Source: Mycobacterium sp. 1245805.9 (GTDB lineage Bacteria > Actinomycetota > Actinomycetes > Mycobacteriales > Mycobacteriaceae). Taken from it: DNA of 44,799 nucleotides. Shown piece after piece: positions 11,442-19,731 of this stretch; position 1 is the first letter of the stretch, and each line of letters begins with the position of its first letter. The DNA lies in the NCBI RefSeq assembly GCF_001672915.1, contig NZ_LZKR01000045.1:1-44799 (forward strand), read 5' to 3'. Made by a program: the position numbers and the translations under genes. The notes below the pieces were generated by a model that was given only the letters and a program-made list of their open reading frames with translations, had not been told where the DNA came from and made no database searches.

Positions 11442-12344
11442 ATGCCCGAGACTCCACGGCTGCTGTTCGTGCACGCGCACCCCGACGACGAGAGCCTCGC
11501 CAACGGCGCCACCATCGCCCAGTACACCGCCCGCGGGGCCCAGGTGCGCGTCGTCACCTGCACGCTCGGCGAGGAGGGCGAGGTCATCGGCGATCGATGG
11601 GCAGGGCTCGCCGTCGACCGCGCGGACCAACTCGGCGGCTACCGGATCGGCGAGCTCACGGCCGCGTTGCGGGCGCTGGGCGTCGACGGGCCCGACTATC
11701 TGGGGGGCGCGGGTCGCTGGCGTGACTCCGGCATGGAGGGCACGCCGCCACGGGGGCGCCAGCGGTTCATCGACGCCGACGAACGCGAGGCCGTCGGCGC
11801 GCTGGTCGCCATCATCCGCGAGCAGCGTCCCCACGTCGTCGTGACCTACGACCCCAACGGCGGCTACGGGCATCCCGACCACATCCACACCCACACCGTC
11901 ACGACGGCCGCGGTCGCCGCCTCGCCCACCGACGATTACCCGGGCGAGCCCTGGGCGGTGCCGAAGTTCTACTGGACGGTCCTGGCCACGAGCGCGTTCC
12001 AGGCGGGGTGGCGGGCGCTCGATACGAAAGACCTGCTGCCCGGCTGGATGGTCCCGCCGCAAGACGAGTTCGACTTCGGATTTGCCGACTCCGACATCGA
12101 CGCCGTCGTGCAGGCCGGCCCGGATGCGCTCGCGGCGAAGCTCGCCGCCCTGGCCGCGCACGAAACCCAGCTCGTCGTCGGCCCCACGGGCCGCGCCCTT
12201 GCGCTGTCGAACAACTTCGCGCTGCCCATCCTGGCCGACGAGCATTACGTCCTGGTGGGAGGCTCCGCGGGGGAGCGCGACGCGCGCGGCTGGGAGACGG
12301 ACCTGCTCGCGGGACTCGGTTTGACCGCCGCCGCAACGCGGTAG
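11442..12344 (+). CDS. mshB: N-acetyl-1-D-myo-inositol-2-amino-2-deoxy-glucopyranoside deacetylase MshB
   Basis: MshB removes acetate from GlcNAc-inositol in the second committed stage of mycothiol biosynthesis, in the cytoplasm. The zinc site is complete: HAHPDDE gives His13, Asp15 and Asp16, and GYGHPDH gives His144 and His147. The length of 300 residues is normal. It is probably expressed from a leaderless mRNA. The downstream 35-aa reading frame and Rv1171-like gene follow within 35 bp and may be co-transcribed. Two mycothiol-dependent-isomerase-fold genes (16822 and 27900) occur in the window. Confidence 0.95.
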   Translation: MPETPRLLFVHAHPDDESLANGATIAQYTARGAQVRVVTCTLGEEGEVIGDRWAGLAVDRADQLGGYRIGELTAALRALGVDGPDYLGGAGRWRDSGMEGTPPRGRQRFIDADEREAVGALVAIIREQRPHVVVTYDPNGGYGHPDHIHTHTVTTAAVAASPTDDYPGEPWAVPKFYWTVLATSAFQAGWRALDTKDLLPGWMVPPQDEFDFGFADSDIDAVVQAGPDALAAKLAALAAHETQLVVGPTGRALALSNNFALPILADEHYVLVGGSAGERDARGWETDLLAGLGLTAAATR

Positions 12345-12377
12345 GCTGCCAAACAGGCAGCCACGGAAGGAATTCGC

Positions 12378-12485
12378 ATGGACCCCGACCTGGACCCCAA
12401 TATGCAGCATTGGCAGGACCGGCTCGACAGCCTGCAGTGGGTCATCGGCTCGATACTCGCCAACGTCGACAGCGTCCCGACCTGA
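12378..12485 (+). CDS. 35-residue small protein between mshB and the Rv1171-like gene
   Basis: ATG 12378 is preceded by GGAAGGA, one of the best Shine-Dalgarno sequences in this region, with 6 bases spacing. The peptide starts MDPDLDPNMQHWQDRLDS and ends with an amphipathic, hydrophobic stretch (LQWVIGSILANV). The reading frame overlaps the start of the next gene, so its translation may be coupled to it. I do not recognise a family. It could be a leader peptide or a real small protein. Confidence 0.55.
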   Translation: MDPDLDPNMQHWQDRLDSLQWVIGSILANVDSVPT

Positions 12486-12889
12486 CCGAAACCCAGCCAC
12501 GCGCCGCGTCCATCCAGGACGGCGGCGCCACAGATCCCGCGATTCGTTTCGTCGTTTTGGCGCTGCTGGCCGTAGACGGAATCCTTTCGGCACTCGCCGG
12601 CGCGCTGCTGCTTCCTTCCTATATAGGTGCGATTCCCTTCCCCGTCAGTGGGCTGCTCAGTGGGCTGCTCAACGCGGCGCTGGTGTGGGCCGCCGGGCTG
12701 TGGACCCGCTCGGCGCGGGTGGCCGCGCTGCCGTTGTGGACGTGGCTGCTGACGGTCGCCGTGCTGAGCATGGGCGGTCCCGGCGACGACGTGATCCTGG
12801 GCGGCCGGGGATTGATGGCGTACGGGGCCCTGGTGTTGATCGCGCTGGGGGTCGGTCCCCCGGTGTGGGTGCTGTTCCGGCGGGGCTGA
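12437..12889 (+). CDS. small integral membrane protein, Rv1171-like
   Basis: About 135-150 residues with four hydrophobic segments (FVVLALLAVDGILSALAGAL, then IPFPVSGLLSGLLNAALVW, PLWTWLLTVAVLS and LVLIALGVGPPVWVLF). The order after mshB matches Rv1171. The start is unclear. GTG 12437 lies inside the 35-aa frame; conservation seems to begin at the LTETQ codons at 12482, just where the small frame ends, which would need a CTG start or translational coupling. Function is unknown. Confidence 0.75.
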   Translation: MGHRLDTRQRRQRPDLTETQPRAASIQDGGATDPAIRFVVLALLAVDGILSALAGALLLPSYIGAIPFPVSGLLSGLLNAALVWAAGLWTRSARVAALPLWTWLLTVAVLSMGGPGDDVILGGRGLMAYGALVLIALGVGPPVWVLFRRG

Positions 12890-12898
12890 CGGCAACCG

Positions 12899-13990
12899 TT
12901 ACGGGAAGAAGGGCGGCAGGGGCGGCAACGGCGGGAGGAAGCTGAGCGCCCAGTAGATCTCGGTGCTGATGAACTGGTTGATCGACGCCGTGGTGGCATC
13001 CCAGAAGTTGGCCAGCCCCTGAGCGAAGCTGATGCTGCCCTGTAGCCAGTCGATGGTGTTGAACAGGCCGGCCTGCACCATGGGCTCGAAAAGGTCGTAG
13101 AAGAAGTAGATCTGGGGGGCGGCCCAGCCGACATAGGGCAGGTAACCGACCGCGTACGCGGCGAGGTCGAAACCGTACTGCACATACGGCTCGACGAGCA
13201 GGTACCCGGCCTTGATGGCGTCGCCGATCGACCCGGTTGCCGCCGGCACGACCGCGGCGTTGGTCATGGCGGCCGGTGTGACGAGCGCGCTGGCCGCGGT
13301 GAGGGCGCGGATGCCGCCGGTCGGCAGCAGCGCGCCGGCCTCACCGGCGAGCGCCGAAAGGCCACCCGGGAAACCCGAGCCCAGCAGGCCGGCGCCGCCC
13401 AGGAAGTTGGAGCCGGCCGCGACGCTCTCGACCTGGTTCACCGCGGCGGACAGGCCGCCGCCGACCATGCCCGCCACACCGCCGCCACCCGCCAGCCCGG
13501 CGCCGCCCAGGAAGTTGGAGCCGGCCACGACGCTCTCGACGCGGTTCACCGCGCTGGTGACGGCGCCGCCGATCACGCCCGCGACCCCGCCCCCACCGCC
13601 GCCGCCGAGCAGCGTCGCGGCGGGCGCGTTCACCGCGCTGGCCAGGCTCTCCGCGGCGCCGGGCAGCGCCGCGGCGGGCGCGTTCACCGCACCGGCGAGG
13701 TTCTGCGCGGCACTGGACTCGGCCGCCGCGAACGCGTTCGCGCCGGAGCTCAAAGTCTGGACAAATTGCTCGTGAAACTGCGCGATCTGCGCGCTGAACT
13801 GCTGATATCCCAGCCCGTGCTCGGAGAGGAACGCCGCGACCTGGGCCGACACGGCGTCGGCCGCCGCGGCCGCCACCGCCGAGGTCGGGGCAGCCGCCGC
13901 GGCGCTGGCGCCGTTGATGGTCGAACCAATGCCAGCCAATTCCGAAGCCGCTGCCGCCAGCGCCTCCGGGGTGGCGAATAGGAACGACAT
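12899..13990 (-). CDS. PE family protein, PE12-like
   Basis: The ATG at 13990 follows AGGGAGG. The PE domain (MSFLFATPEALAAAASELAG) fills residues 1-~98. The usual tyrosine of the YxxxE export signal is Phe here (FAAAE, Phe87-Glu91). Residues ~140-205 hold a tandem duplication with AGSNFLGGAGL in each copy. The C-terminal ~100 residues are aromatic and hydrophobic, with YLPYVGWAAP and IDWLQGS, ending in a Pro-rich tail. The place between Rv1171 and fbiC matches PE12 (Rv1172c). It is likely an ESX substrate or envelope protein; no enzyme motif is seen. Confidence 0.85.
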   Translation of the reverse strand: MSFLFATPEALAAAASELAGIGSTINGASAAAAAPTSAVAAAAADAVSAQVAAFLSEHGLGYQQFSAQIAQFHEQFVQTLSSGANAFAAAESSAAQNLAGAVNAPAAALPGAAESLASAVNAPAATLLGGGGGGGVAGVIGGAVTSAVNRVESVVAGSNFLGGAGLAGGGGVAGMVGGGLSAAVNQVESVAAGSNFLGGAGLLGSGFPGGLSALAGEAGALLPTGGIRALTAASALVTPAAMTNAAVVPAATGSIGDAIKAGYLLVEPYVQYGFDLAAYAVGYLPYVGWAAPQIYFFYDLFEPMVQAGLFNTIDWLQGSISFAQGLANFWDATTASINQFISTEIYWALSFLPPLPPLPPFFP

Positions 13991-14208
13991 TCGGAACCTC
14001 CCTGGATACGACGGATGCTATCTCGATCGCCGCTGGCGGGCGGGCAAGTTCGGCAAACACTTAACAAGCAGCCCGGCCGCGGCCGCCGGGATGTCGACCG
14101 AGGGCCGCCGCGAGCCTGCGGCTACTGTTGCGCGTATGGCACCGCCGCCCAGCGCTTCACCGGTTGGGCCGGGCGGATGAAATTCGATCGTGGGGAAGTT
14201 ACACCAAC

Positions 14209-16791
14209 GTGCCACTGACACCGGAGCCTCCGGAGCCCAGCGCTCTGCCTAGCCCCGTCTTCCCGCCCAAGGCCAGCGCGTCGGCGTTGCGGCGCGTGTT
14301 GCGGCGGGCCCGGGACGGGGTCGCGCTCAATGTCGAAGAGGCGGCCGTCGCCATGACCGCGCGCGGCGAGGACCTCGCCGATCTGTGCGCGAGCGCGGCG
14401 CGGGTGCGCGACGCGGGCCTCGAGTCGGCGGGGCGGCGCGGGCCGACCGGGCGGCTGCCGATCAGCTATTCCCGCAAGGTGTTCGTCCCGGTCACCCACC
14501 TGTGCCGCGACAGCTGCCATTACTGCACGTTCGTCACCGTGCCGGGGAAGCTGCGCGCCCGGGGCGCGGGCATGTACCTGGAGCCCGACGAGATACTCGA
14601 CCTGGGCCGCCGCGGGGCCGAACTCGGTTGCAAGGAAGCGCTATTCACCCTCGGCGACCGGCCGGAGGACCGGTGGCCGGAGGCGCGGGAGTGGCTCGCC
14701 GAACGGGGCTACGACTCGACGCTGTCCTACGTGCGGGCGATGGCGATCCGGGTGCTGGAGGAAACCGGGCTGCTGCCGCACCTGAACCCGGGCGTGATGA
14801 GCTGGTCGGAGATGTCGCGGCTCAAGCCGGTGGCGCCGTCGATGGGCATGATGCTCGAGACGACGTCGCGGCGGCTGTTCGAGACGAAAGGGCTTGCGCA
14901 CTACGGCAGCCCGGACAAGGACCCGGCGGTTCGGCTGCGCACCCTGACCGACGCCGGCCGGCTGTCCATCCCGTTCACTACCGGCTTGCTGGTCGGCATC
15001 GGCGAGACGCTCGCCGAACGCGCGGACACCCTGCACGCGATTCGCAAGTCGCACAAGGAGTTCGGGCACGTCCAGGAAGTGATCGTGCAGAACTTCCGGG
15101 CCAAGGAACACACCGCGATGGCGGCGTTCCCCGACGCCGGGATCGAGGACTACCTGGCGACGATCGCGGTCGCGCGGCTGGTGCTCGGCCCCGGCATGCG
15201 CATCCAGGCGCCGCCCAACCTGGTGTCGCGCGACGAGTGCCTGGCCCTGATCCGCGCCGGGGTGGACGACTGGGGCGGCGTCTCGCCGCTGACGCCCGAC
15301 CATGTCAACCCCGAACGGCCCTGGCCCGCCTTGGACGAGCTGGCCGCCATCACCGCCGAAGGCGGTTACGACCTGGTGCAGCGGCTGACCGCGCAACCCA
15401 AGTACGTCCAGGCCGGCGCGGCGTGGATCGACCCCCGGGTGCGCGGACACGTGCTGGCGCTGGCGGACCCGGCCACCGGCCTGGCCCGCGACGTCAACCC
15501 GGTGGGCATGCCCTGGCAGGAGCCCGACGACGTGGAGTCCGCCGGGAGGATCGACCTGAACGCGGCGATCGACACCGAAGGCCGCAACACCGCGGCCCGC
15601 AGCGACCTCGACAGCGCGTTCGGGGATTGGGAATCGATCCGCGAGCACGTCGGTGAGCTGGCCGCCCGAGGCGCCAAAGCGCCAGAACGCCTGGACACCG
15701 ACGTGCTGGCCGCACTGCGGTCGGCCGAACGCGACCCCGCGGGCTGCACCGACGACCAGTACTTGGCGCTGGCCACCGCCGACGGCCCGGCGCTGGAAGC
15801 GGTTGCCGCGCTGGCGGATTCGCTGCGACGCGATGCCGTCGGCGACGACGTCACCTTCGTGGTGAACCGCAACATCAACTTCACCAACATCTGCTACACC
15901 GGATGCCGCTTTTGCGCGTTCGCCCAGCGCAAGGGCGACGCCGACGCCTATTCGCTGTCCACCGAGGAGGTGGCCGACCGCGCCTGGGAGGCGCACGTCG
16001 AGGGTGCCACCGAGGTGTGCATGCAGGGCGGCATCGACCCCGAGCTGCCCGTGACCGGGTACGCCGAGCTGGTGCGCGCCGTGAAGGCCCGGGTGCCGTC
16101 GATGCACGTGCACGCCTTCTCGCCGATGGAGATCGCCAACGGTGTGACCAAGAGCGGGTTGAGCATTCGCGAGTGGCTGATCAGCCTCCGCGAGGCCGGC
16201 CTGGACACCATCCCCGGCACCGCCGCGGAGATCCTCGACGACGAGGTGCGCTGGGTGCTCACCAAGGGCAAGCTGCCCACCTCGCTGTGGATCGAGATCG
16301 TCAGCACCGCGCACGAGGTCGGGCTGCGGTCGTCGTCGACGATGATGTACGGGCACGTCGACACCCCGCGGCACTGGGTGGGCCACCTCAACGTGCTGCG
16401 GGACATCCAGGACCGAACCGGCGGTTTCACCGAGTTCGTGCCGTTGCCCTTCGTGCACCAGAACTCGCCGCTGTACCTGGCCGGCGCGGCGCGCCCGGGC
16501 CCCAGCCACCGCGACAACCGGGCGGTGCACGCCCTGGCGCGAATCATGTTGCACGGCCGCATCTCCCACATCCAGACCAGCTGGGTCAAGCTCGGCGTCG
16601 AACGCACCCGGGTGATGCTCAACGGCGGCGCCAACGACCTGGGCGGGACGCTGATGGAGGAGACCATTTCGCGGATGGCCGGGTCGGAACACGGGTCCTC
16701 GAAGACCGTCGCGGAGCTGGCCGCGATCGCCGACGGCGTCGGCCGCCCGGCCCGCCAACGCACCACCACCTACGCCCCGCTAGCCGCATAG
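14209..16791 (+). CDS. fbiC: F0 synthase FbiC (CofG/CofH fusion)
   Basis: This 860-residue protein joins two radical-SAM enzymes that make 7,8-didemethyl-8-hydroxy-5-deazariboflavin, the chromophore of coenzyme F420, from tyrosine and a flavin precursor. The N-terminal CofG-like half has Cys99, Cys103 and Cys106 (CRDSCHYC). The C-terminal CofH-like half has Cys562, Cys566 and Cys569 (CYTGCRFC). Both [4Fe-4S] sites are intact. GTG 14209 is preceded by GGGGAAG; the open frame upstream to 14128 is not conserved. F420 supports nitroimidazole activation and redox metabolism in mycobacteria. Confidence 0.97.
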   Translation: MPLTPEPPEPSALPSPVFPPKASASALRRVLRRARDGVALNVEEAAVAMTARGEDLADLCASAARVRDAGLESAGRRGPTGRLPISYSRKVFVPVTHLCRDSCHYCTFVTVPGKLRARGAGMYLEPDEILDLGRRGAELGCKEALFTLGDRPEDRWPEAREWLAERGYDSTLSYVRAMAIRVLEETGLLPHLNPGVMSWSEMSRLKPVAPSMGMMLETTSRRLFETKGLAHYGSPDKDPAVRLRTLTDAGRLSIPFTTGLLVGIGETLAERADTLHAIRKSHKEFGHVQEVIVQNFRAKEHTAMAAFPDAGIEDYLATIAVARLVLGPGMRIQAPPNLVSRDECLALIRAGVDDWGGVSPLTPDHVNPERPWPALDELAAITAEGGYDLVQRLTAQPKYVQAGAAWIDPRVRGHVLALADPATGLARDVNPVGMPWQEPDDVESAGRIDLNAAIDTEGRNTAARSDLDSAFGDWESIREHVGELAARGAKAPERLDTDVLAALRSAERDPAGCTDDQYLALATADGPALEAVAALADSLRRDAVGDDVTFVVNRNINFTNICYTGCRFCAFAQRKGDADAYSLSTEEVADRAWEAHVEGATEVCMQGGIDPELPVTGYAELVRAVKARVPSMHVHAFSPMEIANGVTKSGLSIREWLISLREAGLDTIPGTAAEILDDEVRWVLTKGKLPTSLWIEIVSTAHEVGLRSSSTMMYGHVDTPRHWVGHLNVLRDIQDRTGGFTEFVPLPFVHQNSPLYLAGAARPGPSHRDNRAVHALARIMLHGRISHIQTSWVKLGVERTRVMLNGGANDLGGTLMEETISRMAGSEHGSSKTVAELAAIADGVGRPARQRTTTYAPLAA

Positions 16792-16821
16792 CTGTCAGTC
16801 GCGGCGGGTATACCCGAGGCC

Positions 16822-17589
16822 GTGAAACGACACATCGATCAAGACCGGTTCCCGGAATGGCAGCCCTTCCTGGACGCGGTGCAGAAGCGCCGCCCCGAGT
16901 CGGGCACCTGGTGCGAAGCGTGGACGGTGCGCGACATCGTCATCCATCAGGCCGGAAACGCCGAGGAGCTCGCCCGGGTGCTGGGGGCGCACCTGCAGGG
17001 CGAACCCGTCGGCACGCGCGGCTTCGAGGAGCGGGAGGCCCCGCTGCGCGCGATGAACGACGCGGACCTGTGGGACGCGCTGCACGACCGGATGGCCACG
17101 CTGAACGAGGTCGCGGCCGCGGCCGACGACGTTCCCGCCGACACCGACGTCGCCTGGACCGGCCGCACCATGAAGGTGCCGTGGTTCGCCGAACACATGC
17201 GGGAGGAACTTGTCCTGCACGGCTGGGACATCACCGGAGACGAGGACGCCGGGTTCGCCGCCCGGCTCGCCGAGCCCTGGATGACGACGCACAGCGTCGT
17301 CGCGGTGGGACGCCCGCTGCTCGCCAAGGGCGCCAAGTCGCTGGCACCGGGCGAGCGAATCGAGGCGCGGTTACGGGTCTTCGGCAGCGACGACGTGGTG
17401 GTCACCGCGGACGCCGAGCGGACCGCAATCGGAATGGCCGGGCCCGAAGGCCCGGCCACTCTCGAAACCGATTCCGCCGCAAGGGTTTTGCTGCTCTGGG
17501 GTCGGCGACCCGGAAACCCCTCGCGGATCTGCAGCGACGTCGGGCCCGAACTACTGGGCCAGGTGCGCCGGCTGCTCAGCGGCTACTGA
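16822..17589 (+). CDS. maleylpyruvate isomerase N-terminal-fold (DinB-like) protein
   Basis: The N-terminal ~150 residues fit the mycothiol-dependent maleylpyruvate isomerase/DinB fold: WTVRDIVIHQAGNAEEL, then a second helix pair ending MREELVLHGWDI with His likely to bind metal. A C-terminal SCP2-like segment (RLRVFGSDDVVV to LLLWGRRP) follows, as in many actinobacterial members. The GTG start lies 7 bases after TATACC (16809-16814), suggesting a leaderless mRNA. It follows fbiC by 30 bp. The substrate is unknown; mycothiol use is inferred from the family. Confidence 0.85.
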   Translation: MKRHIDQDRFPEWQPFLDAVQKRRPESGTWCEAWTVRDIVIHQAGNAEELARVLGAHLQGEPVGTRGFEEREAPLRAMNDADLWDALHDRMATLNEVAAAADDVPADTDVAWTGRTMKVPWFAEHMREELVLHGWDITGDEDAGFAARLAEPWMTTHSVVAVGRPLLAKGAKSLAPGERIEARLRVFGSDDVVVTADAERTAIGMAGPEGPATLETDSAARVLLLWGRRPGNPSRICSDVGPELLGQVRRLLSGY

Positions 17590-17601
17590 CGCGCGGCTGG
17601 C

Positions 17602-17937
17602 TCAGTAGTTGTTGCAGCTGCCGGCAACCGACAACACGTCGTTGAAGTACGGCGCGGCCTGCGGCATGGCCTGGATCTGGTGGGCCATCTGCAGGCGCTT
17701 CGGCGGCGGCGACGCCAGGAACTGGTTCAAGTAACTCACCGCGATCGGCGACGCGGTCAACTGCGCCGCAGCAGCCGGATCCGTCGCGTTCAGCGCGGCC
17801 ATCACCTGGCCGTAGTTGCACGTCGTGTTGATGACCGGATCCAGCGGATCGGCGGATGCGATCCCGGAGCCGGCGGTCAACGCAAACGCAACACCCCCAG
17901 CAACAGCGGCCAGTTTGGTCAACGACAGCTTCACCAT
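17602..17937 (-). CDS. secreted T-cell antigen TB8.4-like
   Basis: The protein of 111 residues has a signal peptide (MVKLSLTKLAAVAGGVAFAL) with likely cleavage after GIASA. The mature ~80-residue part has two cysteines (NTTCNYG and VAGSCNNY) that can form a disulfide. It matches remembered Rv1174c. ATG 17937 is preceded by GGGGAAGG; in-frame ATG 17955 and 18036 upstream are less likely. Function is unknown; a small helical haemophore-like fold (with QVMAALNA) is possible. The stop is 12 bp from the convergent stop at 17589. Confidence 0.9.
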   Translation of the reverse strand: MVKLSLTKLAAVAGGVAFALTAGSGIASADPLDPVINTTCNYGQVMAALNATDPAAAAQLTASPIAVSYLNQFLASPPPKRLQMAHQIQAMPQAAPYFNDVLSVAGSCNNY

Positions 17938-18273
17938 TTTGTGGACCTTCCCCATTTCAATGCACCGTCGATAAACGGCGACGACATTGCCCAACGGTTG
18001 CCGTCTGCGGACGAGGCTACCAGGCCCCGTGAGCAATCTTCCATCGCAACCGTTATCGCACAGGAATCTCTAATCGTAACTATGCGCAGGTCAGGGCATT
18101 TTGCGGCGGTGTTCGCCCTCGGTGAAATGCGGCTCGGGCGACCGCACCCGTGCCGAGTGGTTGACGTGTATGTGCAACGTCTAGTATCAGTAACCGAATG
18201 CTTGCGCTGACGCGGCCGGAGCGCCGCGGCGAGCCGAACAGCAGCCCACACGCAGTACATGGAGGAGATGTCT
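17938..18273. promoter_or_regulatory. divergent intergenic region, TB8.4-like gene and fdxC
   Basis: This 336-bp spacer has no supported gene. In M. tuberculosis fadH and Rv1176c lie here; I see no remnants. A TAGTAT hexamer near 18182 could be a -10 box for fdxC with a leader of ~80 bases. A GGAGGAG Shine-Dalgarno sequence at 18261-18267 serves the fdxC start. Confidence 0.5.
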
Positions 18274-18600
18274 GTGACGTACACGATCGCCGAGCCCTGC
18301 GTCGACATCAAGGACAAGGCATGCATCGAGGAGTGCCCGGTCGACTGCATCTACGAGGGTGCCCGGATGCTGTACATCCACCCCGATGAGTGCGTCGACT
18401 GTGGGGCCTGTGAGCCGGTCTGCCCCGTCGAAGCGATCTATTACGAAGACGACGTGCCCGAACAGTGGAGCCAGTACACGCAGATCAACGCCGACTTCTT
18501 TGCCGAGCTGGGATCGCCGGGCGGCGCCGCCAAGGTCGGCATGACCGAGAACGACCCGCAAGTCGTCAAGGATCTGCCGCCCCAGGGCGAAGGCGACTGA
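18274..18600 (+). CDS. fdxC: 7Fe ferredoxin FdxC
   Basis: 108 residues with cysteines at 9, 17, 21, 25, 40, 43, 46 and 50, the pattern of the actinobacterial [3Fe-4S][4Fe-4S] ferredoxins. It carries electrons in the cytoplasm, probably to cytochromes P450 or other reductases. GTG 18274 gives MTYTIAEPC and is well spaced from GGAGGAG; ATG 18259 and 18268 lie in or at the Shine-Dalgarno and are less likely. The next gene starts 8 bp after the stop, an operon arrangement as in Rv1177-Rv1178. Confidence 0.95.
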   Translation: MTYTIAEPCVDIKDKACIEECPVDCIYEGARMLYIHPDECVDCGACEPVCPVEAIYYEDDVPEQWSQYTQINADFFAELGSPGGAAKVGMTENDPQVVKDLPPQGEGD

Positions 18601-18608
18601 GCGGGAGG

Positions 18609-19694
18609 GTGTCGGCGTCCCTGCCGGAGTTTCCCTGGGACACGCTGGCCGACGCGAAGGCGCGGGCCGAGGCGCACCCGGGCGGAATCGTCGACCTGTC
18701 CGTCGGCACCCCGGTCGACCCGGTCGCGCCCCTGATCTCCGACGCGCTGGCGGCCGCCAGCTCGGCACCGGGATACCCCGCCACCGCCGGCACCGCGCGC
18801 CTGCGCGAATCGGCGGTGGCCGCGCTGGCCCGCCGCTTCGGAATCACCGGGCTCACCGAGGCGGCCGTGCTGCCGGTGATCGGCAGCAAGGAGCTCATCG
18901 CGTGGCTGCCCACGCTGCTGGGCCTGGGCTCCGCGGACCTGATCGTGGTGCCGGAGCTGGCCTACCCGACCTATGACGTGGGCGCGCGGCTGGCCGGGGC
19001 CCCGGTGCTGCGCGCGGATTCGCTGACCCAGCTGGGCCCGCGATCCCCGGCGCTGTTCTACCTGAACTCGCCCAGCAATCCCACCGGGCGGGTGCTGGGC
19101 CTCGACCACCTGCGCAAGGTCGTCGGATGGGCGCGCGAGCGGGGGGTGATCGTCGCCTCCGACGAGTGCTACCTGGGTCTGGGCTGGGACGCCGAACCGC
19201 TCTCGGTGCTGCACCCCTCGGTGTGCGACGGCGACCACACCGGGCTGCTCGCGATCCACTCGCTGTCGAAGAGCTCGTCGCTGGCCGGTTACCGGGCCGG
19301 CCTGGTCGCCGGGGATCCGGCGCTGGTCGGCGAGCTGCTCGCCGTGCGCAAACACGCCGGCATGATCGTGCCGACGCCGGTGCAGGCCGCCATGGTGGCC
19401 GCGCTCGACGACGACGCCCACGAGAAGGTGCAGCGCGAGCGGTACGAACGGCGGCGCGCCGCCCTGTTGCCGGCGGTGCGCTGCGCCGGTTTCGAAGTCG
19501 AGCATTCCGAGGGCGGCCTCTACCTGTGGGCCACCCGCGGCGAGCCGTGCCAGGACAGCGTCTCCTGGCTCGCCTCCCGCGGCGTCCTGGTGGCGCCCGG
19601 CGACTTCTACGGCCCGGGCGGCGCCCGCCACGTGCGCGTCGCGCTGACCGCCAGCGACGAGCGCATCGCCGCGGCGGTCGAGCGGCTGACTTAG
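18609..19694 (+). CDS. dapC: PLP-dependent aminotransferase, N-succinyldiaminopimelate aminotransferase type
   Basis: 361 residues of a class I/II aminotransferase. PLP lysine is Lys221 in HSLSKSSSLAGYRAG; other family marks are YLNSPSNPTGRV, SDECYLGLGW and AYPTYDVGA. Its M. tuberculosis counterpart Rv1178 is called DapC, which makes N-succinyl-2-amino-6-ketopimelate in lysine/peptidoglycan precursor synthesis, though the assignment rests on family similarity. The GTG start sits directly behind GGGAGG and 8 bp from the fdxC stop, so translation is probably coupled. Confidence 0.9.
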   Translation: MSASLPEFPWDTLADAKARAEAHPGGIVDLSVGTPVDPVAPLISDALAAASSAPGYPATAGTARLRESAVAALARRFGITGLTEAAVLPVIGSKELIAWLPTLLGLGSADLIVVPELAYPTYDVGARLAGAPVLRADSLTQLGPRSPALFYLNSPSNPTGRVLGLDHLRKVVGWARERGVIVASDECYLGLGWDAEPLSVLHPSVCDGDHTGLLAIHSLSKSSSLAGYRAGLVAGDPALVGELLAVRKHAGMIVPTPVQAAMVAALDDDAHEKVQRERYERRRAALLPAVRCAGFEVEHSEGGLYLWATRGEPCQDSVSWLASRGVLVAPGDFYGPGGARHVRVALTASDERIAAAVERLT

Positions 19695-19731
19695 CCCGTC
19701 CGCCCGCCGCGCGGACCGGCTGGGCGGCAGA

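Noticed and set aside
11376..12593. Upstream extension of the TetR frame to 12593
   Set aside because: It would run antisense through mshB. Family length and the TACTAT box fix the start at 11375.
14641..16758. 705-codon minus-strand frame opposite fbiC
   Set aside because: Shadow of fbiC; composition is His/Arg/Gly-rich and no family is seen.
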